Translations under genes and position numbers: made by a program
In this document: in pieces, positions 8,188 to 17,161 of the stretch
How positions within the stretch are numbered: the first letter of the stretch is position 1
Layout: each line of letters begins with the position of its first letter
Notes under the pieces: generated by a model
What the model saw: only the letters and a program-made list of their open reading frames with translations
What the model was told of the DNA's origin: nothing
Databases searched by the model: none
Assembly: GCF_963664735.1 (NCBI RefSeq)
Contig: NZ_OY761553.1
Coordinates: 186,001 to 250,000, forward strand
DNA length: 64,000 bases
Origin: an uncultured Cohaesibacter sp.
Lineage (GTDB): Bacteria; Pseudomonadota; Alphaproteobacteria; Rhizobiales; Cohaesibacteraceae
Reading direction: 5' to 3'

Positions 8188-9249
8188 GTGCAATATGGGA
8201 ATTTTAAGGTGGTTGATAATAGCGGTGCAGAAGCTCCAAGAGTGACAATGAAGGACGTGGCTCTGGAAGCTGGCGTTTCCCAATCGACAGTTTCTTTTGT
8301 GCTTAACGGCATTGAAGATATGAGAATCAGTAGCGAAACGCGGGCCCGTGTTTTACGAGCGGTTCGGGATCTGGGCTATCGTCCGCGCACGGCTGGGCGC
8401 CCGCCAAAAGGGGCCGGGTCCAGCGTGATCGGCTTGCTCGTCGATGAGATTGTGACCAGCCCTTTCGCTTCCATTTCGATCGATGCCATTCAGTCAACCG
8501 CATGGAAACAGAGTGTCATCGTCGAAACTGTCGTGACCGGTGGTGACAAGGACTATGAACGGGCTATTCTGCGGAAATGGACCGCAGACCGGGTGAGGGG
8601 CGTGATCTATAGCTCCATCCTGACGCATGTGGTTTCGCCTCCCGAACAGTTGTTCAATCACCGCACCATCCTGATGAACTGCTATGACAAGCATGGGCGC
8701 TTCCCGGCGATTGTTCCGGCAGAACGTCGGGGCGGAGAGGCTGCCGCTCAGGTTCTCATCGAGGCTGGACACAAGCGTATTGCCTTTATCAAGGGTGAGC
8801 CATGGATGGATGCATCCAAGATGCGTGAAGAAGGGTTCGAGCGCGCCATGCTGGCAGCCGGACTGGAAATCGACCCGGACCTGATTGTCGAGGGCAACTT
8901 GCTGCCTTCCAGCGGGCGCAGCGCAACGCTCTCTCTGATGGCCAATCAACGCCCACCCGAGGCGATTTTCTGCGCCAACGACCTGACTGCAGTCGGCTGC
9001 TATGAAGCACTCAAGGAGTTGGGGTTGAAGGTTGGTGTTGATGTAGCTGTGGTCGGCTATGACGATCAGGAAATTGCTCAGCATCTGTATCCGAGTCTGA
9101 CCACGGTTTTGCTTCCCCACGCAGAAATGGGGCAACTCGCTACCGAAATGATCCTTTCTGAGAATGACATTCCGATAGAAGAAACCCGTCTGGTGTGTCC
9201 TCTGGTGCGTCGTCATTCTCACGTGAGGAATGGTCAACGACGCTCCTAA
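8188..9249 (+). CDS. LacI-family transcriptional regulator
   Basis: About 350 residues. The N-terminal helix-turn-helix reads TMKDVALEAGVSQSTVSFVL and is followed by the hinge (RVLRAVRDLGYRPRTAGRP) and a periplasmic-binding-protein-like effector domain (SVIGLLVDEI, ICAND-like FCANDLTAVGCYEAL, VVGYDDQEIAQHLYPSLTTV). It probably represses the divergent sugar ABC/GH5 operon and responds to a sugar from that pathway. Start uncertain: GTG 8188 gives the longest protein; GTG 8209, with GGGA upstream, would remove seven residues. No clear terminator follows within the 140 nt before the kinase gene. Confidence 0.93.
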   Translation: MQYGNFKVVDNSGAEAPRVTMKDVALEAGVSQSTVSFVLNGIEDMRISSETRARVLRAVRDLGYRPRTAGRPPKGAGSSVIGLLVDEIVTSPFASISIDAIQSTAWKQSVIVETVVTGGDKDYERAILRKWTADRVRGVIYSSILTHVVSPPEQLFNHRTILMNCYDKHGRFPAIVPAERRGGEAAAQVLIEAGHKRIAFIKGEPWMDASKMREEGFERAMLAAGLEIDPDLIVEGNLLPSSGRSATLSLMANQRPPEAIFCANDLTAVGCYEALKELGLKVGVDVAVVGYDDQEIAQHLYPSLTTVLLPHAEMGQLATEMILSENDIPIEETRLVCPLVRRHSHVRNGQRRS

Positions 9250-9389
9250 GTGGCTCGGCTTTTCTTGCAATTTCAACGGCTTTTCCGAGCTATACAGCAT
9301 GGCGAGTTCCGAGCCAGAGGTGATGGGCTGGCTGCAGAACATCGCACGTGCCGTCGAGCCTCAAGTCATGGAGGTTTCAGTCTTGAAGC

Positions 9390-10946
9390 TTAACTGGTTC
9401 CGTGTTTTTCCTTGATTTTCTGAATGGCTGAAAAGTTCTCCTTGAGGTCTTCATATAGCTTTTCATAGAGGGCAAAATAGTCGTCGTAGACGGCGGTAGC
9501 CTCTTTGCCAGGATAGATGGTTTCGCAATTTTGCGTGGTGTAACCGGTCATTTCATCAAGGGACTTGATGAGACCAACGCCTTTGGCCGCGAGGATGGCT
9601 GCACCCAGAGTTTCTGTTTCGTTGACCCTCAAGCGAACAATGGGCTCGTTGAGAATATCGGCAAAGATCTGGCACCAGATCCGGCTGTTGGCGATGCCGC
9701 CACCCAAGGATAGGGATTGGGGCTTGTCATTATGCTTGAGCACGATCTTCATGCCCTGTCGGATGGAATAGGCGACGCCTTCCATAATCGCTCGTACCAT
9801 GTCGCCGTAATCGGTGCCAAAGCTCAGACCAAACATGACGCCGCGTGCGTTCGGATCCCAAATCGGGCAACGCTCACCGGAAAGATAAGGCAGATAGATG
9901 ATGCCGTTTGATCCGGCTTTGGCTTTTTCGGCCAGATTGTCGAGCATCTCGTAAATGGAGCTGCCCTCTTGTTTGCACCGCTCGGTGAGAGCATCGCCAA
10001 ACTGGTCGCGGAACCATCTGAGCGAGGCTCCAGCGGCGTTGGTTGCTTCCACGCTTAGCCATTGGCCTTCTACCGCATGGCGGCAATTCATCAGGCGATC
10101 ATCAAACTCGGGTGTTTCAGTGGTAAAACATGCCCGGCCACATGTACCGATGGCAAGAAACGTGTCACCGGGCAGAATGGCACCTGCACCGATTGCCGCT
10201 GATACAGTGTCCATGGATCCGGCAACAACCGGTGTGCCTTCCTTAAGGCCGCATTGTTCAGCAGCCCACGCTGTGACATGGCCCACAATGTCCGAGGCAT
10301 TGTATGGTTTGGGGAGTTTCTCGATCGGAACGCCGGTGTCTTTTGCCAAGCCTTCATCCCACTCGCCGGTGCGAATGTTGGAAAGCAGCGTGAAGCCCAT
10401 TCGGGAGGTGTTTATGGAAAATTCACCCGTCAGCTTGTTGATGATAAAGCCACTTGGAACAACAAATTTATGCGTCTTTTCAATGATGTCGGGACGGTTT
10501 TTGATATACCAGAGCAGGGTTGGCAGGGCAAATGTTCCACGCGCTATGCGATTGCCGGTAATCTCATAAATTCGGTCCCGGCCGATTGTCTCTTCAAGCC
10601 ATGTCACTTCGCTGGCCGAGCGCTGGTCGAGTTGCAGGATCGCGTTATAGAGATTGTTGCCGTTCGCATCGAGGGGGATGAAAGAGTTTGTGCAGCTCAC
10701 ACCAACACCGGCAACGTATGCGGGATCAACGTCACCTCGGTCGATGCAGAGTTTTACATTTCGAACGACACTGGCCCACCAGACATTGGGGTCTTCCTCA
10801 ACCCAGCCTTCGCGGGGGTGGATCATGGGATATTCTTGATATTCACTCGCGACGAGATTGCATTCCAGATCATAAAAACTGCATTTGGTGCCGGTGGTTC
10901 CTATATCAATCCCGAGCACAATCGAGCGTTTGTTTTGCGTGACCAT
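9390..10946 (-). CDS. FGGY-family carbohydrate kinase
   Basis: 518 residues from ATG 10946; a GTG at 10979 would add 11 residues. The FGGY fold is shown by the N-terminal phosphate loop IVLGIDIGTTGTKCSFYD, the substrate-binding segment ending in QLDQRSASEV, MDTVSAAIGAGAI, and the C-terminal ATP-binding motif SLSLGGGIANSRIWCQIFAD. It phosphorylates a sugar or polyol in the cytoplasm (xylulose, fuculose, erythritol and autoinducer-2 kinases belong here). Linked to a class II aldolase and a TRAP transporter, it probably produces the phosphorylated substrate that the aldolase cleaves. The specific sugar is not identifiable. Confidence 0.9.
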   Translation of the reverse strand: MVTQNKRSIVLGIDIGTTGTKCSFYDLECNLVASEYQEYPMIHPREGWVEEDPNVWWASVVRNVKLCIDRGDVDPAYVAGVGVSCTNSFIPLDANGNNLYNAILQLDQRSASEVTWLEETIGRDRIYEITGNRIARGTFALPTLLWYIKNRPDIIEKTHKFVVPSGFIINKLTGEFSINTSRMGFTLLSNIRTGEWDEGLAKDTGVPIEKLPKPYNASDIVGHVTAWAAEQCGLKEGTPVVAGSMDTVSAAIGAGAILPGDTFLAIGTCGRACFTTETPEFDDRLMNCRHAVEGQWLSVEATNAAGASLRWFRDQFGDALTERCKQEGSSIYEMLDNLAEKAKAGSNGIIYLPYLSGERCPIWDPNARGVMFGLSFGTDYGDMVRAIMEGVAYSIRQGMKIVLKHNDKPQSLSLGGGIANSRIWCQIFADILNEPIVRLRVNETETLGAAILAAKGVGLIKSLDEMTGYTTQNCETIYPGKEATAVYDDYFALYEKLYEDLKENFSAIQKIKEKHGTS

Positions 10947-10985
10947 CTTATTATTCTTTCCTTTTGATTTGGTTGTCACAGATGA

Positions 10986-11606
10986 TCAGTATTTGCCAAT
11001 TAGATCGTCTTGCTGTTGTTTGGTCAGGGGTTTTCCTCGGCCATTCAGAGTGATGTGCAAATGTGCGTTTTCTTCAATTTCCTCAACGAGGTTAAAGGCT
11101 TGATCGATGGTTTCTCCGACGGTGAGAACCCCGTGGTTTTCCAGTAGCAGGGAGTTGCGCTTGGCCATGATTGACGTGATGCTATCGGCCAGCTCGACAG
11201 AGCCTGCAGCATTATATTGAACCACAGGCAACTCTCCGACTCGCACTGAATAGCCGGGGGTATAAACCGGCATGGCGCAGGTATGGTCAAGGTCTATGAG
11301 GCAGGCGACGGCAACCGCATATGGGCTATGAACATGAATGACCACTTTGACGTCGCCACGTTCATAGCAATGCATATGCATAAGCCATTCCTTGGACGGT
11401 TTGCCGGTGCTGATGACCGAACCATCCATGGAGATGGTTACAAGGTCCTGCTCCTCGAGTAGGCCAAGGCTGACGCCAGAGGGGGTGATGATAATCTTGT
11501 CGCCCAGCCGCATGCTGGCATTGCCGCCAGAGCCGGGAACAAAGTCTCTGGCGTGTATCCTGTGGCATAGGTCAATAAAGTTTGTGAGAGGATTCGGCGA
11601 TTTCAT
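10986..11606 (-). CDS. Class II aldolase/adducin family protein (fuculose-phosphate aldolase-like)
   Basis: 206 residues from ATG 11606, preceded by AAGGA at seven bases; a longer in-frame start at 11693 lacks this. Conserved features of the zinc-dependent FucA/AraD fold: phosphate-binding GSGGNASMR (about 25-33), TPSG, Glu73 in SKEW, metal ligands His91 and His93 in VIHVHSPYA and His158 in LLLENHGVLT. It should split a ketose 1-phosphate (or a related phosphorylated acid) into dihydroxyacetone phosphate and an aldehyde. It lies 40 nt upstream of the FGGY kinase and 96 nt downstream of the TRAP large permease. Confidence 0.88.
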   Translation of the reverse strand: MKSPNPLTNFIDLCHRIHARDFVPGSGGNASMRLGDKIIITPSGVSLGLLEEQDLVTISMDGSVISTGKPSKEWLMHMHCYERGDVKVVIHVHSPYAVAVACLIDLDHTCAMPVYTPGYSVRVGELPVVQYNAAGSVELADSITSIMAKRNSLLLENHGVLTVGETIDQAFNLVEEIEENAHLHITLNGRGKPLTKQQQDDLIGKY

Positions 11607-11702
11607 TTTGATTTCCTTGAGGCCACCCGCAACCGGGCCGCGCACATGATGATGCAAGTGCGCCCTTTGCCCGGTGGCGTAGCGGTCGTTCAAACCGTGG
11701 GA

Positions 11703-12980
11703 TTATTTGAGAACGCTCGGTAGCCAGGTGGTCATGGCCGGAATATAGGTCGTAGCCATCAGGATGACGGCACCAACCAAAAACATGCTTAGGCAATATC
11801 TTAGTGTTATTTCCAGCCGTCCCTCGGCGATGTTGTTACCCAGAAGAGCACACAAGCCAACCGGAGGGGTAATCAAGCCAAGGCAGAGGTTAAAGCACAT
11901 GACGACACCAAACTGCACAACGCTCAGGCCGCAGGCCATCGCGATTGGCAACAGGATCGGCGTAAAGATCACAACGGCGACGTTGGCTTCCATGAACATT
12001 CCGACGATCAGCAAGAAGATGTTGAGAAGCAGCAAAAGCAAAACCGGCGTATCGGTAATGGAAAGCAGATTGGATGCAATGGCTTCAGGAACACGCCCCA
12101 TGGCCAAAACCCAGCTTGATGTTTTTGAGCAGCCGACCAGAAACAGCATGATCGTGGAAACAATGCAACTGTCATAGAAGATCTGATTGATGCTTTTAAA
12201 AGTCAGATTGCGGTAAACAAACAGGCCGATGATAAAGGCGTAGACTGCGGAAACTGCTGCAGCTTCGGTTGGCGTGAAGACACCACCAAAAATCCCGCCC
12301 AGAATGATGACCGGCATCAACAGAGCCCAGAAGCTGCGTTTCGTTTCACGGCAGACTTCCTTATGGTCCAGTTTGTTGCCGACCGGTAGATTCAGGCTGC
12401 GGGCTTTGAAATAGGTGTAGGCCAGAAAGCCAAGCACCAGAGCAATGCCGGGGATGACTGCTGCCATGAACAGCTCTCGGATGGAGGTTTGCACCGAGTT
12501 GCCATAAACGATCAAAATGATGCTTGGCGGGATCAACGGGCCAACTGTCGACGCACTGGCCGCGATGGCGGCGGAGAGCTCTGGCGGATAGCCTTCCTTT
12601 TTCATGGCCGGAATGGTGATGCCACCAATGGCCGTAACGGTTGCTGTGCCTGAGCCGGAGATGGCAGCGAAAATCGCAGAAGCTATCACGGTGACGATAC
12701 CAAGGCTGCCGCGCATCCAGCCCATGGTTGCTTTTGTAAAGCTCAGGATTCTGTCGGTTATGCCGCCCCCTGTCATCAGGTTGCCTGCCAGGACAAAGAA
12801 GGGAATGGCCAGCATGGGAAACGAGTCCATACCCGCGAGGACTTTTTGCGGTACGACAATCAGATTGTAATGGCCGACAAGGATGGAAGCCATAGAGGCG
12901 ATGCCAATGGCGAAAGCGACAGGCATACCCATCAGGACAAGCACAATCAGGCCAACAAGTAATACAGTTCCGATACCCAT
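11703..12980 (-). CDS. dctM: TRAP transporter large permease (DctM)
   Basis: 425 residues and about 12 hydrophobic helices; the DctM/SiaM signature includes GMPVAFAIGIASM, LAGNLMTGGGITDRIL, GTATVTAIGGITIPAM, and MEANVAVVIFTPILLPIA near the C-terminus. It is the sodium-dependent transport subunit that receives substrate from the periplasmic binding protein. The start is 2 nt after the small-permease stop, so they are coupled. Part of a dctPQM-aldolase-kinase operon. Confidence 0.96.
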   Translation of the reverse strand: MGIGTVLLVGLIVLVLMGMPVAFAIGIASMASILVGHYNLIVVPQKVLAGMDSFPMLAIPFFVLAGNLMTGGGITDRILSFTKATMGWMRGSLGIVTVIASAIFAAISGSGTATVTAIGGITIPAMKKEGYPPELSAAIAASASTVGPLIPPSIILIVYGNSVQTSIRELFMAAVIPGIALVLGFLAYTYFKARSLNLPVGNKLDHKEVCRETKRSFWALLMPVIILGGIFGGVFTPTEAAAVSAVYAFIIGLFVYRNLTFKSINQIFYDSCIVSTIMLFLVGCSKTSSWVLAMGRVPEAIASNLLSITDTPVLLLLLLNIFLLIVGMFMEANVAVVIFTPILLPIAMACGLSVVQFGVVMCFNLCLGLITPPVGLCALLGNNIAEGRLEITLRYCLSMFLVGAVILMATTYIPAMTTWLPSVLK

Positions 12981-12982
12981 GA

Positions 12983-13489
12983 TTATTTACTCCCGGAGGC
13001 TGACATGCTGGTGTCTGAAGGCAACAGGAAATCCCTCAGAATGATCTGGATTGCGAACAGCAACATCAATGCTGCGCCAATGGGGATGCTCAGATACATG
13101 AAGGACATCGGAATGTGCAGGCCTGCTGAAATCTGATGGGTGGTTTTCATCGAAATGGCGATGCCATATTTGATGAGAGTGACAAGAAAGCCGACAATCA
13201 GGATGTAATTGATGAAATTGACGATCTTCTGGCCGCGCTCGGGCAGCATATTGACGATGAAGTCAATCCGGATGTGCTGGAACCGTCTGAGTGCACTGGC
13301 CGACCCAAGAAGGACGACCCATATGAAGGCATAGCGGGCGAATTCTTCCGCCCAGATGTTTGAACTGTCAAAAACGTAGCGCAGTACGACTTGATAGAAG
13401 ATAACCAGGGTCATCAGCATGAGGCATAGGATGATGACGAAATTGATGATCTTCTCGATCGCACTACAGACCCACTCTAAAGTACGCAT
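12983..13489 (-). CDS. dctQ: TRAP transporter small permease (DctQ)
   Basis: 168 residues from ATG 13489 (GGAG six bases upstream); a longer reading to 13597 crosses a hairpin and lacks a good ribosome site. Four hydrophobic helices with the DctQ pattern: FVIILCLMLMTLVIFYQVVL, NIWAEEFARYAFIWVVLLG, a central HIRIDFIVNMLP, and a final helix. It pairs with DctM in the membrane. 132 nt separate it from dctP, with a strong hairpin in between. Confidence 0.94.
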   Translation of the reverse strand: MRTLEWVCSAIEKIINFVIILCLMLMTLVIFYQVVLRYVFDSSNIWAEEFARYAFIWVVLLGSASALRRFQHIRIDFIVNMLPERGQKIVNFINYILIVGFLVTLIKYGIAISMKTTHQISAGLHIPMSFMYLSIPIGAALMLLFAIQIILRDFLLPSDTSMSASGSK

Positions 13490-13561
13490 GGTTTTCTCCG
13501 CAGGTCTTTGGCGGTGTTTGGCCGCCCTGCAGTGGGGAAGGGTCGGGTATGACTGACCGGT

Positions 13562-13589
13562 CGGGTGCCGGAGAGGGGTCCGGCACCCG
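13562..13589 (-). other. Perfect hairpin between dctP and dctQ
   Basis: CGGGTGCCGGA and TCCGGCACCCG pair perfectly (11 bp) around a 6-nt loop, 32 nt past the dctP stop. No T-tract follows on the minus strand. The position fits stabilisation of the binding-protein message and lower downstream expression. Confidence 0.6.
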
Positions 13590-13621
13590 TTGGTCATTCA
13601 TTCGGCTCTAGCGAGTGCTGA

Positions 13622-14617
13622 TTACTTAACGGCTTTGATCTTTTCGACCCATTCCGTCAGTTCGGGGAAGTTGTCTTTAACGACATCTTTTGTGGCTTCA
13701 CGGAAGCCATCGAGTTCTGGTGTGACGATTTCTGCACCTGCATCTTTCCATTTCTGCAGATAACCGTCTTCGTTGTCGGTGATCAGGCCGCTGGTGTAAT
13801 GGCCTGCTTCGTTACCAGCTTCGATAATAGCTGTCTGAACATTTTCAGGCAGGTTGTTGAAATAGTCCTGATCCATCATGAAGACGTCAGCACTCCAACG
13901 GTGGTCTGTCTTGATCAGGAACTTGCAGATATCGGCAAGACCGAAGTTGTAAGACAGGATTGGTGGGTTCTCCTGAGCTTCCACTGTACCCTGCTGCAGG
14001 CCAGTGAGCACTTCGGTCATTGCCATTGGGGTTGGGGTAGCCCCAAGTGCCTGCCATGTCTTGACGCTCATGTCGTCGGCAGGAACACGGATTTTCAGGC
14101 CTTTGACGCCTTCAATATCGGTAAATTTCTTGGTGGATGTGGTTACACGAACGCCGCGGTAGGATGGGCCAAACAGCTTCATGCTGGCTTCGTCACCTGC
14201 CTGTTTGAGCAATTCCTTGCCCAGATCTCCTTCCCAGACCTTGTCGAAGTGAGCGCGGTCGCGGAACATGAACGGAACAAGGTCAAGCAGGGAGAGCTTG
14301 GTGTAGGATGGCAGTGTGCCAAAGCCTTCGATGACGACTTCGTTGGTGCCAAGCTGCAGGCCCTCGATGATTTCACGCACGTTGCCAAGAACGCCCGCGC
14401 CGTAGATTTCGACCTTGACCTGGCCATTGGTTTTTTGCTCGACAAGCTCTTTGAACTTTTCGGCATCTTTCTGTTTTGGATCAGTATTTGCGTTGATGTG
14501 GGCAAGACGCAACACGATCTGGTCTGCTGCCAGAGCTGATGTGCTGGTCATCATTCCTCCTGCTGCTGTCAGTGCTGCACTGGCAAGCAACGTCAATGCC
14601 CAATTTGTTCTTTTCAT
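13622..14617 (-). CDS. dctP: TRAP transporter periplasmic solute-binding protein (DctP family)
   Basis: 331 residues from ATG 14617 (GGAGG five bases upstream). Sec signal MKRTNWALTLLASAALTAAG... with likely cleavage after ALA, before ADQIVLRLAHI. Family motifs: FKELVEQKTNGQVKVEIYGA, GLKIRVPADD containing the conserved Arg that binds carboxylates in DctP/SiaP proteins, VLTGLQQGTVEAQENP and DICKFLIKTDHRWSADVFMM. It captures the substrate for DctQM. The conserved Arg favours an acidic substrate, while the kinase/aldolase partners suggest a sugar or sugar acid. First gene of the operon. Confidence 0.95.
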   Translation of the reverse strand: MKRTNWALTLLASAALTAAGGMMTSTSALAADQIVLRLAHINANTDPKQKDAEKFKELVEQKTNGQVKVEIYGAGVLGNVREIIEGLQLGTNEVVIEGFGTLPSYTKLSLLDLVPFMFRDRAHFDKVWEGDLGKELLKQAGDEASMKLFGPSYRGVRVTTSTKKFTDIEGVKGLKIRVPADDMSVKTWQALGATPTPMAMTEVLTGLQQGTVEAQENPPILSYNFGLADICKFLIKTDHRWSADVFMMDQDYFNNLPENVQTAIIEAGNEAGHYTSGLITDNEDGYLQKWKDAGAEIVTPELDGFREATKDVVKDNFPELTEWVEKIKAVK

Positions 14618-14721
14618 AATTTCCTCCATAGGGTTGAACGCAAATCTGTCTCGGGTACGAGGCGGGGTCCTTACCGTGTTTGACGGATCAGGCTCAGTCG
14701 AGACGTATCCAGGGCAGAATG

Positions 14722-15534
14722 TCAGGAAATTTTTTGAGACGGTTTTCCCAGTCCGTCGAGGTGGCTCTCTGCCAGCCTCTTGATTTGGTCAATGCGAAGC
14801 TTGGCTTCCTCATCGACTTTGTAGTCTTCGCAGGCATGCAGAACATGCCATGCGATGGCCTTGACAAATCTGGCTTGATCGAGCGCCTTGAGGGCATCAA
14901 TGATCTCGCGGTGCTCAACCAGATTATTCTCGAATATGGGGCGGTTCAGCGGCTTGTGCTCGTTGTGCAGATAGGCAAAGAACGTGAATTCGTTCGTGTT
15001 CAAGCCATTGTAAACACTCACCAAAGACTGGTTTTGTGCTGCCATCATATAGCGGCGATGAAAACGGGTTTCATTGGATACCCAGCCTTCATAGTCAATG
15101 TCGCTATCGTCGCTTATCGCCTCCTCCATGGCGGCTAAACAGGATTCCAGATCAGCCACCAGTGTATTGTCTTCTTTTGCAGACCGAATGATCTCCCCGG
15201 CATAAAACAGCTCGCACATGAGCCGCACACCCAGCCGTTCAACCAGCTCATTGTTGGTAAAGCTTTTGACGACCATGCTCTTGTTGGGGATCGCCTCCAC
15301 CAGATCCTCGGATACGAGACGGTTCAGCGCATCCTTGACCGGTGTGTGACTCACGCCGAGCGTTTCTGAAAGTTCCCGAACAACCAGTTTTTCTCCGGGC
15401 AGGTAGTCGCCCGCGAAAATCATCGATCGGATCTGTTTGGCCACCAGATCGACCAATGAGGTGTTGAGGAACTGTTTGAGGTCGGACTTTCGAGAGCTTT
15501 TGCCTTTTGGGGTGTCGGATTTGGGGGCTTTCAT
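14722..15534 (-). CDS. GntR-family (FadR/FCD) transcriptional regulator
   Basis: 270 residues. The N-terminal winged helix is typical of GntR: VAKQIRSMIFAGDYLPGEKL followed by VRELSETLGVSHTPVKDALN. The C-terminal all-helical FCD effector domain has the metal/ligand positions in ETRFHRRYM (His) and HREIIDAL plus a late His (WHVLHACEDY). A 19-residue basic N-terminal extension precedes the DNA-binding domain. It lies upstream of dctP on the same strand with a 104-nt gap, and probably regulates the TRAP/aldolase/kinase operon and itself. Confidence 0.92.
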   Translation of the reverse strand: MKAPKSDTPKGKSSRKSDLKQFLNTSLVDLVAKQIRSMIFAGDYLPGEKLVVRELSETLGVSHTPVKDALNRLVSEDLVEAIPNKSMVVKSFTNNELVERLGVRLMCELFYAGEIIRSAKEDNTLVADLESCLAAMEEAISDDSDIDYEGWVSNETRFHRRYMMAAQNQSLVSVYNGLNTNEFTFFAYLHNEHKPLNRPIFENNLVEHREIIDALKALDQARFVKAIAWHVLHACEDYKVDEEAKLRIDQIKRLAESHLDGLGKPSQKIS

Positions 15535-15584
15535 TCAGGTCTTCCTTTGAGCTTATTGAGCTGCAGCGTTCATATTTACTCAAA

Positions 15585-15602
15585 AATATTTAGGTAAATA
15601 TT
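15585..15602. promoter_or_regulatory. Perfect 18-bp palindrome, candidate GntR operator
   Basis: AATATTTA-GG-TAAATATT is perfectly self-complementary apart from the central GG and lies about 50 bp upstream of the GntR start, where an autoregulatory operator or a site overlapping the promoter would be expected. The rest of the gap 15603-16121 is AT-rich and holds only the weak plus-strand ORF and hairpin listed separately. Confidence 0.5.
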
Positions 15603-15943
15603 GAGCTGGTTGTCTATTCTGTCAAGAAAAATATGAGGTTACAGCGCGGACCTAAATGCAAGAGTGCCCGCGGAATTGAATAGAAAGATTATAGCTACAG
15701 GGAAAAAGAGCCGCGATTCTGCACACTTAATAAAGGAAGCAAAATTGAGTGTACGAGTTTGTTCGTAATTCGATTTGGTAGGGGGTTAATTTCCTGCCTT
15801 CGGAACTATTTCAACCCCTAATAACTTATTTTAATATTGGCAATTTACTGGTGTTAGTGAAAGAACCTGCATTTTATAAGTTTGTAGATGGGGCGGTATG
15901 ACTCGTTTATGAGCAAAGCCCTATTTGATTGTCTGAAAAAGAC

Positions 15944-16033
15944 ATGACCAAAGTGGAAGAGGAGGCAGGTATGGTTGATCGAGGGGCTGCTGGTATTATA
16001 TCCAATCAGCGCTGCAATTTATTTTCTTCGTAA
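15944..16033 (+). CDS. Possible tiny ORF of unknown function
   Basis: A 29-codon ORF (starting MTKVEEEAG). An internal ATG at 15971 has a good GGAGG site five bases upstream and would give 20 residues beginning MVDRGAAGI. A strong hairpin with a T-rich downstream side on the plus strand (16063-16097) follows. No family is recognised and the ORF could be chance; the ribosome site and terminator are the only support. Confidence 0.2.
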   Translation: MTKVEEEAGMVDRGAAGIISNQRCNLFSS

Positions 16034-16062
16034 GTGGCGCAATTTGCCGATATGCGTGGGTA

Positions 16063-16104
16063 AAGTCATGGCCTCCCCTTTTCGAAGGCCATGACTTGTT
16101 TTCA
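16063..16104 (+). terminator. Strong hairpin, probable (bidirectional) terminator
   Basis: AAGTCATGGCCT (16063-16074) pairs perfectly with AGGCCATGACTT (16086-16097) around an 11-nt loop. TTGTTTTC follows on the plus strand. It also lies 25 nt past the stop of the minus-strand dehydrogenase gene and may end that transcript too. Confidence 0.6.
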
Positions 16105-16121
16105 AATAGAACTCGGTGCGA

Positions 16122-16865
16122 TTACCAAGGCTGGTTTGCTGGACCAACGACAAACTCGCTAACTGCGGTGTCGTCTGGCAAGTCAAGCGCAAAGGCCACA
16201 ACATCGGCGATCCGGTCTGGAGAGATGCCGTAGGTTTTGTAAAGCCCCTGATAAGCTTCCGCTGTGGCAGAGTCGGAGATTGTATCGAGAAGCTCGGTGT
16301 TGATGGCCGCCGGATAGAGCGTTGCAGTGCGGATGTTGGTGCCTTCCATAGCCGATTCCATGCGCAGCACCTCCATGAAGGAACGAACGAACCATTTCGT
16401 GCCACAATAAACGCCATTGCTCGGATATGCTTTCTGTCCAGCAACTGAAGATGTTGCCAGAACATAGCCAGACTTCTGCTCGGTGAAGGTTGGCATAACC
16501 GCCGCAACACCGTTCAGTACGCCTTTGACGTTGACGTCGACCATCTGATCCCACTCATCGGTCTTGAGCGCGGATATATTGGACGCGGGCATCAGTCCTG
16601 CATTGAGGAAGATGGCGTCCACGCGGCCAAATTTTTCTTTTGCCAAGGTTACGATCGCATCGTTTTCTGCCTGTTTGGTTACGTCGAGAACCTGATAGGC
16701 TGCTTGGCCACCTGCGCTAGTGATGTCTGCTACAATCTTCTGAAGCTTGTCTTCTCGGCGTGCACCGAGCACGACTTTGGCGCCTTTGCTTGCAAGAAGT
16801 TTCGCGGATGCTTCACCGATGCCTGAAGATGCGCCGGTGATGATGACGACTTTATCTTTAATCAT
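16122..16865 (-). CDS. Short-chain dehydrogenase/reductase (SDR) family oxidoreductase
   Basis: 247 residues from ATG 16865 (GAGG six bases upstream). Classical SDR: NAD(P)-binding TGASSGIG (about 10-17), ARRE after strand 2 suggesting NADP(H) preference, NAG motif in FLNAGLMP, catalytic Ser in TSSVAG, and YCGTK with the Tyr-Lys pair. Closest in pattern to YdfG-like 3-hydroxy acid/carbonyl reductases. It is monocistronic, with a decayed gene upstream and a hairpin downstream, so the substrate is unknown. Confidence 0.9.
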   Translation of the reverse strand: MIKDKVVIITGASSGIGEASAKLLASKGAKVVLGARREDKLQKIVADITSAGGQAAYQVLDVTKQAENDAIVTLAKEKFGRVDAIFLNAGLMPASNISALKTDEWDQMVDVNVKGVLNGVAAVMPTFTEQKSGYVLATSSVAGQKAYPSNGVYCGTKWFVRSFMEVLRMESAMEGTNIRTATLYPAAINTELLDTISDSATAEAYQGLYKTYGISPDRIADVVAFALDLPDDTAVSEFVVGPANQPW

Positions 16866-17117
16866 TGTTAGCCTCAATTTGTTTACGGTGAACCGGATAA
16901 AATCCGGTCAGATTTTTTGGCTTGTCTCTTGTTCCAAGCATGTTTTCGAATTGGGCCGTTGTGGCCTGTTGTTGTTTCGTTGCTGCCGATAGGAAGCGTT
17001 TTCTGTTTTCGGAATGCTGCAAATGTATGGTGGACGTTATGGCTTGTTTAGGCGCTCTGAAGTACAAACAATTATGAGGCAGATTCATTAGTCCGACATC
17101 ATTGTCTTGAGAATGGG

Positions 17118-17159
17118 CGTTCAGCCAATGACGTTCAGCCAATGACGTTCAGGCAATGA
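17118..17159. repeat. Three tandem copies of a 14-bp unit
   Basis: CGTTCAGCCAATGA is repeated at 17118-17131 and 17132-17145, and once more with one mismatch (CGTTCAGGCAATGA) at 17146-17159. It directly adjoins the decayed kinase fragment. Function unknown; slippage in non-coding DNA is likely. Confidence 0.85.
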
Positions 17160-17161
17160 TA

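Noticed and set aside
17118-17159. Tandem 14-bp repeats as a CRISPR array or iteron origin
   Set aside because: Only three adjacent copies with no spacers, no cas or rep gene, and no DnaA-box cluster.
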